Shown: piece by piece, positions 24,424 to 32,016 of the stretch
Layout of the letters: the number at the start of each line of letters is the position of its first letter
Numbering within the stretch: the stretch's first letter is position 1
NCBI GenBank assembly: GCA_017518705.1
Contig: JAFWUC010000041.1
Span: 1 to 46,884, forward strand
Source of the DNA: Clostridia bacterium
GTDB lineage: Bacteria > Bacillota_A > Clostridia > Christensenellales > Aristaeellaceae
Length of the DNA stretch: 46,884 nucleotides
Direction: 5' to 3'
Program-made: the position numbers and the translations under genes
The notes under the pieces: generated by a model
Database searches by the model: none
What the model saw: only the letters and a program-made list of their open reading frames with translations
Told to the model about the DNA's origin: nothing

Positions 24424-25953
24424 TTACAGGTTTCCGAAGTAAGCGTTCAGCTGATCTGCGATGGCGGCCTTGATCTCGTCAAGCCCCGCCGCCTCGGCTT
24501 CGATCATGAACTCTTCCATCCAGCCGTCCAGGTCGTCCACCAGGCCCAGCTGCACCAGCGGGATGAACTGGGTGTAGGTCTCGCCCATGGCGGACCAGGC
24601 GTCGGTGATCTCGGTGGTGGAGAAGGCGAAGGCCACGGTGGGGCTGTCCACGGAGATCTCGCCCCAGGTCTTCATAAGCTCGGGGACCGTGGGGAAGATG
24701 CCCTGTTCGTCCATCTCCAGCAGGGTGTTCTTGAGGCCCCAGGAAGGCGCGGCGCCGTAGGACCAGTGGCCGTTGCCGTAGTTCTCGGCCTTGGAATAGG
24801 TGCCGTCCTCATTTACGGTGATGTGGTAGCCGGGGATGCCGTAACGGATGGACACGTAGGCGTCCACGTCGTTCTTCAGTATATCCAGCGCCATGAGCGC
24901 GCGCTCCACGTTCTTGGACTTGTAGGTCACGGCGTAGCCGTCCGCGTCGTACACGGCGGTGGAGACCTTGTCAAGGTTCAGGTCGTAGATCTCGGGCTTC
25001 CAGGAGGGATTGGCCTTTTCCGCCGCGGCGGCCACGTTGCCGGTGGTGCCCAGGTTGTTGATGAATACGGCGGAGGTGCCGTTCAGGAAGGAATCCTTGA
25101 CGTCGGTATTGTTGTTGATGGCGCTCCTGCTCCACAGACCCAGCGCGGAGAGCTCAAGCTGCTGCCTGGCAAAGGCCTTGAACTCCTCGGTGTCGTAGAT
25201 GAAGAAGATGTCATCCGCGGTGTAGTCGGTCTTGCCGTCCACGTACTGATAGTAGAAATAGTTGGAGTTGTCCACGGTGATCAGGTTGTTGGGAGTGATA
25301 TAGTACACGTTCTGCAGGTACTTGCCGTCCTGGGAAGCGTTGTAGGCGAAGCTCACGCCGCTTTCCTTGTCGGCGGCGACCGCCTTCATGTAAGCGGTCA
25401 GGTCGGCGGGAGTCTTGAGGGGCTCAAGCCCGTACTTCTCTCTCAGGTCGCCGCGGATCAGCACGGTGGGATGGCCGTAGCCGATCTTGCAGGCGGGCAT
25501 GTAGAACAGCTTGCCGTCGATGATGCCCTGGGTGTAGCTGGCAGTCGCCTGGGTGGCGAAGGTCTGGGGCATGTACTTCTCGATCATCTCGCCCGTGATC
25601 TCCTTGAACGCGCCCTTGCCCGCTTCGTCTATGTAGAAGCACCAGCCGGAAGTGTAGATCAGGTCCACATCCTCCTTGCCGGAGAGCAGCAGGTCGTACT
25701 TTTGGGCGTAGGAGCTCATGTCCAGCGCCTTAAAGTTGATGGTGGCGTTGATCTTCTCGTTCATGATCTCGTTCACGCGGGCGAATACCATTTCCTCGTC
25801 GCCGATGGGGTTGCCCACGTAATACAGCACCAGGTCCACGTGCTCGCTCACGTCGTTGCCGCCGTAGGTCTTGCCTTCGGCGAGCGCGCTCACCATGCCC
25901 AGCGCCATCACAAGCGCGACCAGCAGGGCAGTAAGCTTCGTAAAGTGTTTCAT
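24424..25953 (-). CDS. Carbohydrate ABC transporter substrate-binding protein
   Basis: A 509-residue extracellular receptor of the large LipO-like family that pairs with LplB/LplC permeases. The signal peptide ends MVSALAEGKTYGG with no lipobox cysteine. The mature protein shows VDLVLYYVGNPIGDE, MNEKINATINFKAL, VDLIYTSGWCF, a Tyr/Trp-rich middle and LMKTWGEISVD near the end, as in this family. Such receptors bind oligosaccharides, often of plant or mucin origin; the ligand is unknown. It is the last gene of the operon, 43 bases after the permease gene, with a terminator downstream. Confidence 0.86.
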   Translation of the reverse strand: MKHFTKLTALLVALVMALGMVSALAEGKTYGGNDVSEHVDLVLYYVGNPIGDEEMVFARVNEIMNEKINATINFKALDMSSYAQKYDLLLSGKEDVDLIYTSGWCFYIDEAGKGAFKEITGEMIEKYMPQTFATQATASYTQGIIDGKLFYMPACKIGYGHPTVLIRGDLREKYGLEPLKTPADLTAYMKAVAADKESGVSFAYNASQDGKYLQNVYYITPNNLITVDNSNYFYYQYVDGKTDYTADDIFFIYDTEEFKAFARQQLELSALGLWSRSAINNNTDVKDSFLNGTSAVFINNLGTTGNVAAAAEKANPSWKPEIYDLNLDKVSTAVYDADGYAVTYKSKNVERALMALDILKNDVDAYVSIRYGIPGYHITVNEDGTYSKAENYGNGHWSYGAAPSWGLKNTLLEMDEQGIFPTVPELMKTWGEISVDSPTVAFAFSTTEITDAWSAMGETYTQFIPLVQLGLVDDLDGWMEEFMIEAEAAGLDEIKAAIADQLNAYFGNL

Positions 25954-25996
25954 AAGCTTTCCTCCTTGATTTTATACCAGGCGCCCAGCGCCATGA

Positions 25997-26917
25997 TCAG
26001 CCTTTTACGGAGCCTATCGTGAGCCCCTTGATGAAATACCTCTGCACGAAGGGATATAGAAGCAGTATGGGTCCCGTCACCACCACTGTCAGCGCCATCT
26101 TCATCGCCTCTATCGGCACGCTGTCCATCATTTCCCCGCTCTCCTCGGCCAGCATGCGCATGGCCTGGGCGTCGTTTATCAGCTTGTACAGCAGGTACTG
26201 CAGGGAGTACAGCCTGGGATCGTTTATGAACAGCATGGTGTTGTACCAGCTGTTCCAGAAGCCCAGGGCGGTAAACAGGCTGATGGTGGCGATGACCGGC
26301 GTGGACAGGGGCCAGATGAGCGCTATGAATATCTTGAAGTCCCCCGCCCCGTCTATCTTGGCGGACTCGGTTATCTCATACGGGATGCTGCCCATAAAGC
26401 CCTTGACCAGTATGATGTTCCACACGCTCACAAGGCTGGGGATTATCAGCGCGAGTATGCTGTCGCTGAAGCCCAGAGCGGTGCAAACCATATACCAGGG
26501 CATGAGGCCGCCAGAAAACAGCGTGGTGAAGAAAAAGTAGAACGAGAACCCGTTCCTCCACCGGAAATCCCGGCGCATCAGAACATAGCCCGTCATCATG
26601 TTTATGAAGGTGGACAGGCTCGTGCCCGCGACCGTTATGAATATCGTGATCCCGTACGCCCTTACGATGGACGTGCCGTTTGAGAATATCTGCCTGTAGC
26701 TGTCCAGGGTAGGTTCCCGGGGAATAAAACTGAAGCCGTAATTGGCGATGGCGTGCTCGCTGTCAAAGGAAGAACAGATCACCAGCAAAAACGGCAGCAC
26801 GCACAATAGCGCGAAGAGTATTAGCAGCGGATAGCCTATCGCCCGGAATGCCGCCTCGTCGGGACGGGGGGCATGTTTTTTGTTGAGATGCGCTTTTGCG
26901 GCGGCGTTCGTCACCAT
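25997..26917 (-). CDS. Carbohydrate ABC transporter permease (LplC-like)
   Basis: A 306-residue permease with six predicted membrane segments. The EAA motif lies in the stretch IPYEITESAKIDGAGDFKIFIALIWPLSTPV, which defines the MalG/LplC group, and the ending RYFIKGLTIGSVKG is typical of the LplC/YtcP subfamily. It forms the channel with the preceding permease. No ATPase gene is in the cluster, which is normal for these systems because a shared MsmX-type ATPase serves them. Confidence 0.9.
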   Translation of the reverse strand: MVTNAAAKAHLNKKHAPRPDEAAFRAIGYPLLILFALLCVLPFLLVICSSFDSEHAIANYGFSFIPREPTLDSYRQIFSNGTSIVRAYGITIFITVAGTSLSTFINMMTGYVLMRRDFRWRNGFSFYFFFTTLFSGGLMPWYMVCTALGFSDSILALIIPSLVSVWNIILVKGFMGSIPYEITESAKIDGAGDFKIFIALIWPLSTPVIATISLFTALGFWNSWYNTMLFINDPRLYSLQYLLYKLINDAQAMRMLAEESGEMMDSVPIEAMKMALTVVVTGPILLLYPFVQRYFIKGLTIGSVKG

Positions 26918-26934
26918 ATATCAGCCCTCCTCCC

Positions 26935-27906
26935 CTAAAACAGCGAATAGTCCGGGTTCTTTTTCTTCACTATGTAATTCGCGAGGATTATGGTAAAAAA
27001 GCACAGTACGGACTGGTACAGTCCTATGGCGGTGATCCTGCCGTTGTCCTTGCTGTTGAACATCAGGCGGAAAACATAGGTGTCTATTACGTCCGTGGTG
27101 TTGAACAGCGTGCCGCTGTTGCCTACGAGCTGATAGAACAGGTCCAGGTTGCCCCTGAACACCCTGCCCAGCGCCAGCAAGGTGAGGGTTATGATGGTGG
27201 ACGTGAGGGAAGGTATCGTCACATAGCGTATCCGCTGGAAGATGATGGCGCCGTCGATCTCCGCCGCCTCGACGATGGAGGTATCTATGCCGACTATGGC
27301 TGCCAGGTACACCACCGTGCCGTAACCCACGCCCTTCCAGGCGTTGAAAAACACGATTATGAACGGCCAGTAGCCCTTTTTCTGGTAGAAGTCTATCCTT
27401 TTGCCGCCAAGGGAGGTGATCAGGCCGTTAAGCGTGCCCGTTTCGTAGTTGAACAGGCTGTAGGCGATGGAGCCCACTATGACCCAGGAGATGAAGTAAG
27501 GCAGGAATATTGCGCTCTGGAGCAGCTTTTTCCCCCGCCTTGAGCGCATCTCGTTGAGCACGACGGCGAAAAACACCTCAAAAAACGTGCTTGTCGCGAT
27601 AAACGCCAGGTTGTACAGCGCCGTATTCCTCGTGACCGAAAACGCCTTCCCGGTTTTGAAGAACACCTGGAAGTTTTTGAATATGGGCTGGATCCAGGGG
27701 CTTTTGAACACCCCCAGCGTCATATTGTACTTTTTGAACGCCAGGACCGCGCCGAACATGGGCACATAACTGAACACGAACACCAGCGCCACCGCCGGCA
27801 AAAGCATCAAAAGCAACGTACGGTAAGCGGCGAGCCGCCTCAGGAATGCAGCTCCGCCCCGCTTTAACCGCGACATGAACGGATCGGACCGCAGCGTGCT
27901 GTTCAC
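26935..27906 (-). CDS. Carbohydrate ABC transporter permease (LplB-like)
   Basis: A 323-residue permease, first gene of the operon. It has six membrane segments; the text VFSYVPMFGAVLAFKKYN and the EAA loop VEAAEIDGAIIFQRIRYVTIPSL mark the LplB/YteP subfamily, and the ending NYIVKKKNPDYSLF is typical. It starts at GTG or ATG near 27906 behind a GGAGG site, with an AT-rich control region upstream that it shares with the deacetylase gene on the other strand. Confidence 0.9.
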   Translation of the reverse strand: MNSTLRSDPFMSRLKRGGAAFLRRLAAYRTLLLMLLPAVALVFVFSYVPMFGAVLAFKKYNMTLGVFKSPWIQPIFKNFQVFFKTGKAFSVTRNTALYNLAFIATSTFFEVFFAVVLNEMRSRRGKKLLQSAIFLPYFISWVIVGSIAYSLFNYETGTLNGLITSLGGKRIDFYQKKGYWPFIIVFFNAWKGVGYGTVVYLAAIVGIDTSIVEAAEIDGAIIFQRIRYVTIPSLTSTIITLTLLALGRVFRGNLDLFYQLVGNSGTLFNTTDVIDTYVFRLMFNSKDNGRITAIGLYQSVLCFFTIILANYIVKKKNPDYSLF

Positions 27907-27930
27907 TGTACTTTCCTCCGTTATTGCCTT

Positions 27931-27987
27931 AAGTTAACCTAATATTTACTATTATTGTTGTGTCATTCTACCAAATTGCAAGTTAAC
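27931..27987. promoter_or_regulatory. Paired AAGTTAAC motifs upstream of the sugar transporter
   Basis: Two exact copies of AAGTTAAC (27931-27938 and 27980-27987), 49 bp apart, each holding the palindrome GTTAAC, lie in the control region of the LplB-type operon. A possible minus-strand -10 (TAGAAT) falls between them. They could bind a repressor or activator, but the promoter itself is not clearly placed. Confidence 0.4.
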
Positions 27988-28086
27988 ATCATCACACTTA
28001 ACACTTTTTGTCAACCGCAATACCATTTCGTTTTGACGGGCATTCCGGCGGCGGTATTTGGGGCGGGCGCTTTTTGCCGCGGCAGG

Positions 28087-28115
28087 TTGAAAAATCTCCG
28101 CATTTATGTTAAAAT
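28087..28115 (+). promoter_or_regulatory. Promoter of PIG-L deacetylase 1
   Basis: TTGAAA at 28087-28092, 17 bp, TAAAAT at 28110-28115. The same two hexamers at the same spacing precede the second deacetylase gene. Confidence 0.72.
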
Positions 28116-28147
28116 CTGCTGACAGGTTTTATTTGGAGGAGTGTAAA

Positions 28148-29329
28148 TTGAAACGCCTGCTGTCGTTTATCTGCTGTATGGCAATGATATTCTCCCTGCT
28201 GCCCGCCGGCGGGGAAGGCAACACTAAAGCCCGGAACATCACCCAGTATTGCAGATTCTCCTCCACCTACGGCCAGATCTATAAGGTGATGGACGGGAAC
28301 TTCAAGAACTATAAGGAATACTGGGAGTCCATCGAAGCCTCCTCCACCATAACCGTTTCGTTCCCTTCCGGCGTGACCCCCGGCGGCATAGTGGTGGAGT
28401 GGTTCGAGCCGTTTAAGGAATTTGAGTTCCGCCAGTACGCGCCCGGGCACGAGCTTATCTCGGCCGAATCAAGCGACGCGTATTTCAAAGGCTATCTCAC
28501 TTACTTTGACGTGGATCCCTCCGCCGCAAGCGCGGAGCTGGAAGTGCGCAAATACGGCAGGATCTGCCGCATCACCGTGTTTTCCGTGGGAGAAGAGATC
28601 ACCGACTTCCAGAAGTGGAACAAAAACGTGCCTGATAAGGTGGACCTGCTGCTCATAGTGGCGCACCAGGACGACGAGGAGCTCTGGTTCGGCGGCCTGC
28701 TGCCCTATTACGGCGTGGTGCGGGAAAAGCAGGTGCAGGTGGCGTACATGACCGCCTGCAACCGTGGCCGGATAAAGGAGGCCATGAACGGCCTTTACGT
28801 GATGGGTCTCAGGAACATCCCGGAGATAGCCGATTTTAAAGACGCGTTTTTGCACTACGACGAAGCGCTCGCCCTGTGGGGCGGGCCGGACAGCGTGGTG
28901 AGCGAGCTGGTGCGCATGATACGCAGGTACAGGCCCGACGTGCTGGTGACTCACGACCTTAACGGCGAGTACGGCCATCCCCAGCACAAGATCACCGCCC
29001 GCTACATGGAGGAAGCGGTCAGGGCCGCCAAAGCCCCCTCCCGCTGCCCGGAATCCGCCCAGCTGTACGGCGTGTGGGAAGTCAAAAAGCTGTACATCCA
29101 TCTGCTGGACGAAAATGTTGTTCATATGGACTGGGATACTCCTTCGGAAGCGCTGGGCGGCAAAACTCCCCTGGAGGTCGCTACGCTGGGCTTCAGGCAG
29201 CACAGGTCCCAGCTGGCGCGCTACAGTATGGAGGACGGCATAACCTACGACTACACCAAGTTCGGGCTTTTGTGCTCCGCCGTGGGCGAAGACGCGAACA
29301 AAAACGACCTGTTCGAGAATATCGACTGA
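28148..29329 (+). CDS. Secreted PIG-L (LmbE-like) deacetylase, copy 1
   Basis: A 393-residue exported protein. It starts at TTG 28148, seven bases after GGAGGA; this start lines up exactly with the GTG start of the paralogue downstream and gives a normal signal peptide (MKRLLSFICCMAMIFSLLPAG). Residues 35-160 resemble a discoidin-like beta-sandwich (NITQYCRF, DGNFKNYKEYWES, GVTPGGIVVEWF). Residues 168-393 are a zinc-dependent PIG-L domain: AHQDDE at 172-177 and HDLNGEYGHPQH at 269-280. In the first motif proline is replaced by glutamine. The family removes N-acetyl groups from sugars such as GlcNAc; this one should act outside the cell. Confidence 0.87.
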   Translation: MKRLLSFICCMAMIFSLLPAGGEGNTKARNITQYCRFSSTYGQIYKVMDGNFKNYKEYWESIEASSTITVSFPSGVTPGGIVVEWFEPFKEFEFRQYAPGHELISAESSDAYFKGYLTYFDVDPSAASAELEVRKYGRICRITVFSVGEEITDFQKWNKNVPDKVDLLLIVAHQDDEELWFGGLLPYYGVVREKQVQVAYMTACNRGRIKEAMNGLYVMGLRNIPEIADFKDAFLHYDEALALWGGPDSVVSELVRMIRRYRPDVLVTHDLNGEYGHPQHKITARYMEEAVRAAKAPSRCPESAQLYGVWEVKKLYIHLLDENVVHMDWDTPSEALGGKTPLEVATLGFRQHRSQLARYSMEDGITYDYTKFGLLCSAVGEDANKNDLFENID

Positions 29330-29354
29330 CCGGGCGGAGAGTACCCCCGACGAG

Positions 29355-29383
29355 TTGAAATAACGGCACGGTTGTGCTAAAAT
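29355..29383 (+). promoter_or_regulatory. Promoter of PIG-L deacetylase 2
   Basis: TTGAAA at 29355-29360, 17 bp, TAAAAT at 29378-29383, copying the promoter of the upstream paralogue. A TATAAT at 29388-29393 has no good -35. Confidence 0.7.
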
Positions 29384-29414
29384 CCGGTATAATAAAAATA
29401 TGGAGGGTCTTAAG

Positions 29415-30596
29415 GTGAAACGCCTGCTGTCTCTGATCTGCTGCGCCGTTTTGCTCATTTCCTTGCTGCCTGCCCGCGCCGCGGGAAGCACCAAGGCAAA
29501 AAACATAACCCAGAAGTGCAAATTTACCGCCAGCAGCGGAAGCATCAACAAGGTCAAGGACAACAACTTCAAAAGCTACAAGCAGTACTGGGAGTCCCAC
29601 GCGGGTTCCTCTACCATCAGGATCGCTTTTCCCAAGGGCGTGACCCCCGGCGGCATCGTGGTGGAGTGGTTCGTTCCCTTCAAGGAATTCGAGTACCGCC
29701 AGTACGCCTCGGCTTCGGATATCATCTCCGTCGAGTCCAGCGACGAGTATTTCAAAGGCCATGTGACTTACCTTGCCGTGGACCCATCCGCCATAGGCGT
29801 GGAGCTGGAAGTGCGCAAAAGCGGCAAGATCTGCAGGATAACCGTGTTTTCCGCGGGCGAAGAGATCGCGGACTTCCAGAAATGGAACAAAAACGTGCCC
29901 GATAAGGTCGATCTGCTCATGATAGTCGCGCACCAGGACGACGAACAGCTGTGGTTCGGCGGCCTGCTGCCCTATTACGGCGTGGTCCGGGAAAAGCAGG
30001 TGCAGGTGGTGTATATGACCAACTGCGGCAGGAGCCGCATCGAGGAATCGTTAAACGGCCTTTACGTTATGGGGCTCAGGAACGTTCCCGAAGTGGCGGG
30101 CTTCAAAAACGCCTACCTGGACTATAACGAGTGCGTGGACTTATGGGGCGGCTCGGACAACATAGTGCGCTCCCTGGTAAGGATGATCCGCATGTACAAA
30201 CCCGACGTGCTGGTCACCCACGACTTAAACGGCGAGTACGGCCATCCCCAGCACAAGGTCACCGCGCGCCACATGGAGGAAGCGGTCAAGGCCGCCAAGG
30301 ACCCCTCCCGCTACCCGGAGTCCGCGGAACAGTACGGCGCGTGGGAGGTCAAAAAGCTGTACATACACCTTTACAACAACAATGTCATACACATGGACTG
30401 GAACACGCCCTGCGAAGCGCTGGGCGGGAAAACTCCCCTGCAGGTGGCGGCGCTCGGCTACAAGCAGCACAAGTCTCAGCAGAAAGCTTACAGCATGGAC
30501 GACGGAAAGAAATACGACAACACCAAGTTCGGGCTCGCATACTCCGCCGTGGGCGAAGACGTGAACAAAAACGACCTGTTCGAGAATATAGACTGA
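29415..30596 (+). CDS. Secreted PIG-L (LmbE-like) deacetylase, copy 2
   Basis: A 393-residue paralogue of the upstream gene, equal in length to the residue and alignable without gaps by eye. Start GTG 29415 lies after GGAGGG at 29402. It has a signal peptide (MKRLLSLICCAVLLISLLPARAAG), the discoidin-like N-terminal domain, and the zinc motifs AHQDDE and HDLNGEYGHPQH. The two copies differ most in the N-terminal domain and in surface loops near the active site, which could reflect different sugar targets. It has its own promoter, and a strong terminator follows. Confidence 0.87.
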   Translation: MKRLLSLICCAVLLISLLPARAAGSTKAKNITQKCKFTASSGSINKVKDNNFKSYKQYWESHAGSSTIRIAFPKGVTPGGIVVEWFVPFKEFEYRQYASASDIISVESSDEYFKGHVTYLAVDPSAIGVELEVRKSGKICRITVFSAGEEIADFQKWNKNVPDKVDLLMIVAHQDDEQLWFGGLLPYYGVVREKQVQVVYMTNCGRSRIEESLNGLYVMGLRNVPEVAGFKNAYLDYNECVDLWGGSDNIVRSLVRMIRMYKPDVLVTHDLNGEYGHPQHKVTARHMEEAVKAAKDPSRYPESAEQYGAWEVKKLYIHLYNNNVIHMDWNTPCEALGGKTPLQVAALGYKQHKSQQKAYSMDDGKKYDNTKFGLAYSAVGEDVNKNDLFENID

Positions 30597-30605
30597 GGCA
30601 TACGA

Positions 30606-30644
30606 AAAGACACGGCGCGGACGAAATGTCCGCGCCGTGTCTTT
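30606..30644. terminator. Strong bidirectional terminator
   Basis: A perfect 17-bp stem (30606-30622 with 30628-30644) around GAAAT, starting with AAA and ending with TTT. It lies between the second deacetylase (+) and the small membrane protein (-). Confidence 0.92.
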
Positions 30645-30666
30645 ATACTCGCGTCACTGATCCGCG

Positions 30667-30954
30667 TTACTGGACGGCTGCCTCGGGAGCTGCGGCGGCT
30701 TCGGGCAGGATATCCTTGAGCCAGGCTACCACGTTGTCGCTGAACCAGAACAGCAGTATGCTGACCGCGAGCGCCAGTATAAGGCTCAGCACCAGCCCCG
30801 CTATGGCGTAATTGCGCTTGGTGCGGGTGCCCGCGAAGGCGATCGTAAATATGAAAAATATGATATTAACGCCGGGGATCCAGGAAAAGATCAGCGTAAT
30901 AAACCAGTTGATGAAGGATACGCTCTTTTCGCTCTTTTTCTTTTCTTTGCTCAT
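30667..30954 (-). CDS. Small membrane protein of unknown function
   Basis: A 95-residue protein with a very basic head (MSKEKKKSEKS), two hydrophobic segments (about 15-40 and 49-72), an amphipathic stretch (NVVAWLKDILPE) and an Ala/Pro tail. I chose ATG 30954, which follows AGGAG, over a frame to 30996 that runs into the promoter. I recognise no family. It has its own near-perfect promoter, which suggests steady, strong expression. Confidence 0.72.
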   Translation of the reverse strand: MSKEKKKSEKSVSFINWFITLIFSWIPGVNIIFFIFTIAFAGTRTKRNYAIAGLVLSLILALAVSILLFWFSDNVVAWLKDILPEAAAAPEAAVQ

Positions 30955-30984
30955 TTTGCCGCTCCTGAAAACTTGATTGGGTCT

Positions 30985-31013
30985 ATTATACACCAATTAT
31001 TACAGGTTGTCAA
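30985..31013 (-). promoter_or_regulatory. Perfect-consensus promoter of the small membrane protein
   Basis: On the minus strand: TTGACA (31013-31008), 17 bp, TATAAT (30990-30985), both hexamers exact, with an A/T-rich UP-like stretch above it. Confidence 0.92.
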
Positions 31014-31066
31014 ATAAATTGCAACACTTTTGAAATATTTACAGAAGGAGCGGTCCTGCGCATGAT

Positions 31067-31095
31067 AAAGCCGGCCCCGCAGGGAGACCGGCTTT
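31067..31095 (-). terminator. Terminator-like hairpin after thrB
   Basis: Stem AAAGCCGG (31067-31074) with CCGGCTTT (31088-31095), 22 bases past the thrB stop. The T run is short (three), so it may be weak. Confidence 0.65.
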
Positions 31096-31116
31096 GATCG
31101 TTTGGACGACCCGTGT

Positions 31117-32016
31117 TTACAGCGGCGCTACCCGGGCACCGATACGATCCACCGTCAGCGCCTCTATGCGCCAGTGCTCTTTGGAAGACTCCGCCAGCGC
31201 CTCGCGTATCTGCGCGGCGATCAGGTCTTTCCTGTACACGTCCACCACCGCGAGGCAGGTGGAGCCGGACCCGCTTATGCAGAAAGCGGAAGCGCCGGCG
31301 TCGCGGCAGATGCGGTGCACCATGTCGTAATCGTGTATCAGGGGACGGCGGAAGGACTGGTGGATGCGGTCGTCCATTGCCTGTCCTATCAGCATCAGGT
31401 CGCCCGTCTCGAACGCCCGCAGCAGCACGCCCAGGCGGGAAAGGTTGAATACCGCATCGGAGCGGGTGTAGCTGTCCGGCAGCACCGCCCTCGCTTCACG
31501 GGTGGATACCTCGTAATCAGGTATCAGGGCGATAAAGCCGATAACGCTGCTCACGGGCACCTGCGCGGTGATGGGCAGACCGTATTTGATCATGGAAGTG
31601 TTCATGCCCCCGAAGCAGCAGGACGCCACGTTGTCGGGATGGCCTTCGATGCCGGTGGCTATCTCCACCACCGCCTGCTTGTCCAGGCGCTCGCCGTTAA
31701 GCTCGTTGCAGGCGTAGGCGCCCGCCACCAGCAGCGTGGCGCTGGAACCCAGGCCGCGGCTCACGGGCACGTTGGTGTCTATGTGCAGGCGCAGTCCCGC
31801 GTGGGGTATGCCCAGCCGGTCCTCCATCCTTCGGTACGCCACCACGAACAGGTTATCCTCGTTTTGGTATTTGGGGTCGCAGCCCGTGATCTCAAGCCCT
31901 CCGTCGGTAAGCTCACAGGTGAAATCCGCGTACATCGACAGCGCGCAGCCCAGGCAGTCGAACCCGGGGCCCAGGTTGGAAGTGGTCGCGGGAACGCGAA
32001 CGTGTATTTTACTCAT
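31117..32016 (-). CDS. thrB: Homoserine kinase
   Basis: A 299-residue GHMP kinase that phosphorylates L-homoserine with ATP in the threonine pathway. It opens VRVPATTSNLGPGFDCLG, has the phosphate-binding loop PVSRGLGSSATLLVAGA, and the C-terminal motif FCISGSGSTCLAV, all characteristic of ThrB. Length is normal. Its ATG overlaps the thrC stop by four bases (ATGA), so translation is coupled; threonine synthase upstream uses its product. Confidence 0.95.
   Translation of the reverse strand: MSKIHVRVPATTSNLGPGFDCLGCALSMYADFTCELTDGGLEITGCDPKYQNEDNLFVVAYRRMEDRLGIPHAGLRLHIDTNVPVSRGLGSSATLLVAGAYACNELNGERLDKQAVVEIATGIEGHPDNVASCCFGGMNTSMIKYGLPITAQVPVSSVIGFIALIPDYEVSTREARAVLPDSYTRSDAVFNLSRLGVLLRAFETGDLMLIGQAMDDRIHQSFRRPLIHDYDMVHRICRDAGASAFCISGSGSTCLAVVDVYRKDLIAAQIREALAESSKEHWRIEALTVDRIGARVAPL

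Noticed and set aside
24394..26022. 542-residue plus-strand frame opposite the sugar receptor gene
   Set aside because: No start signal, repeated Val/His/Gly composition, and the minus strand encodes a clear receptor.
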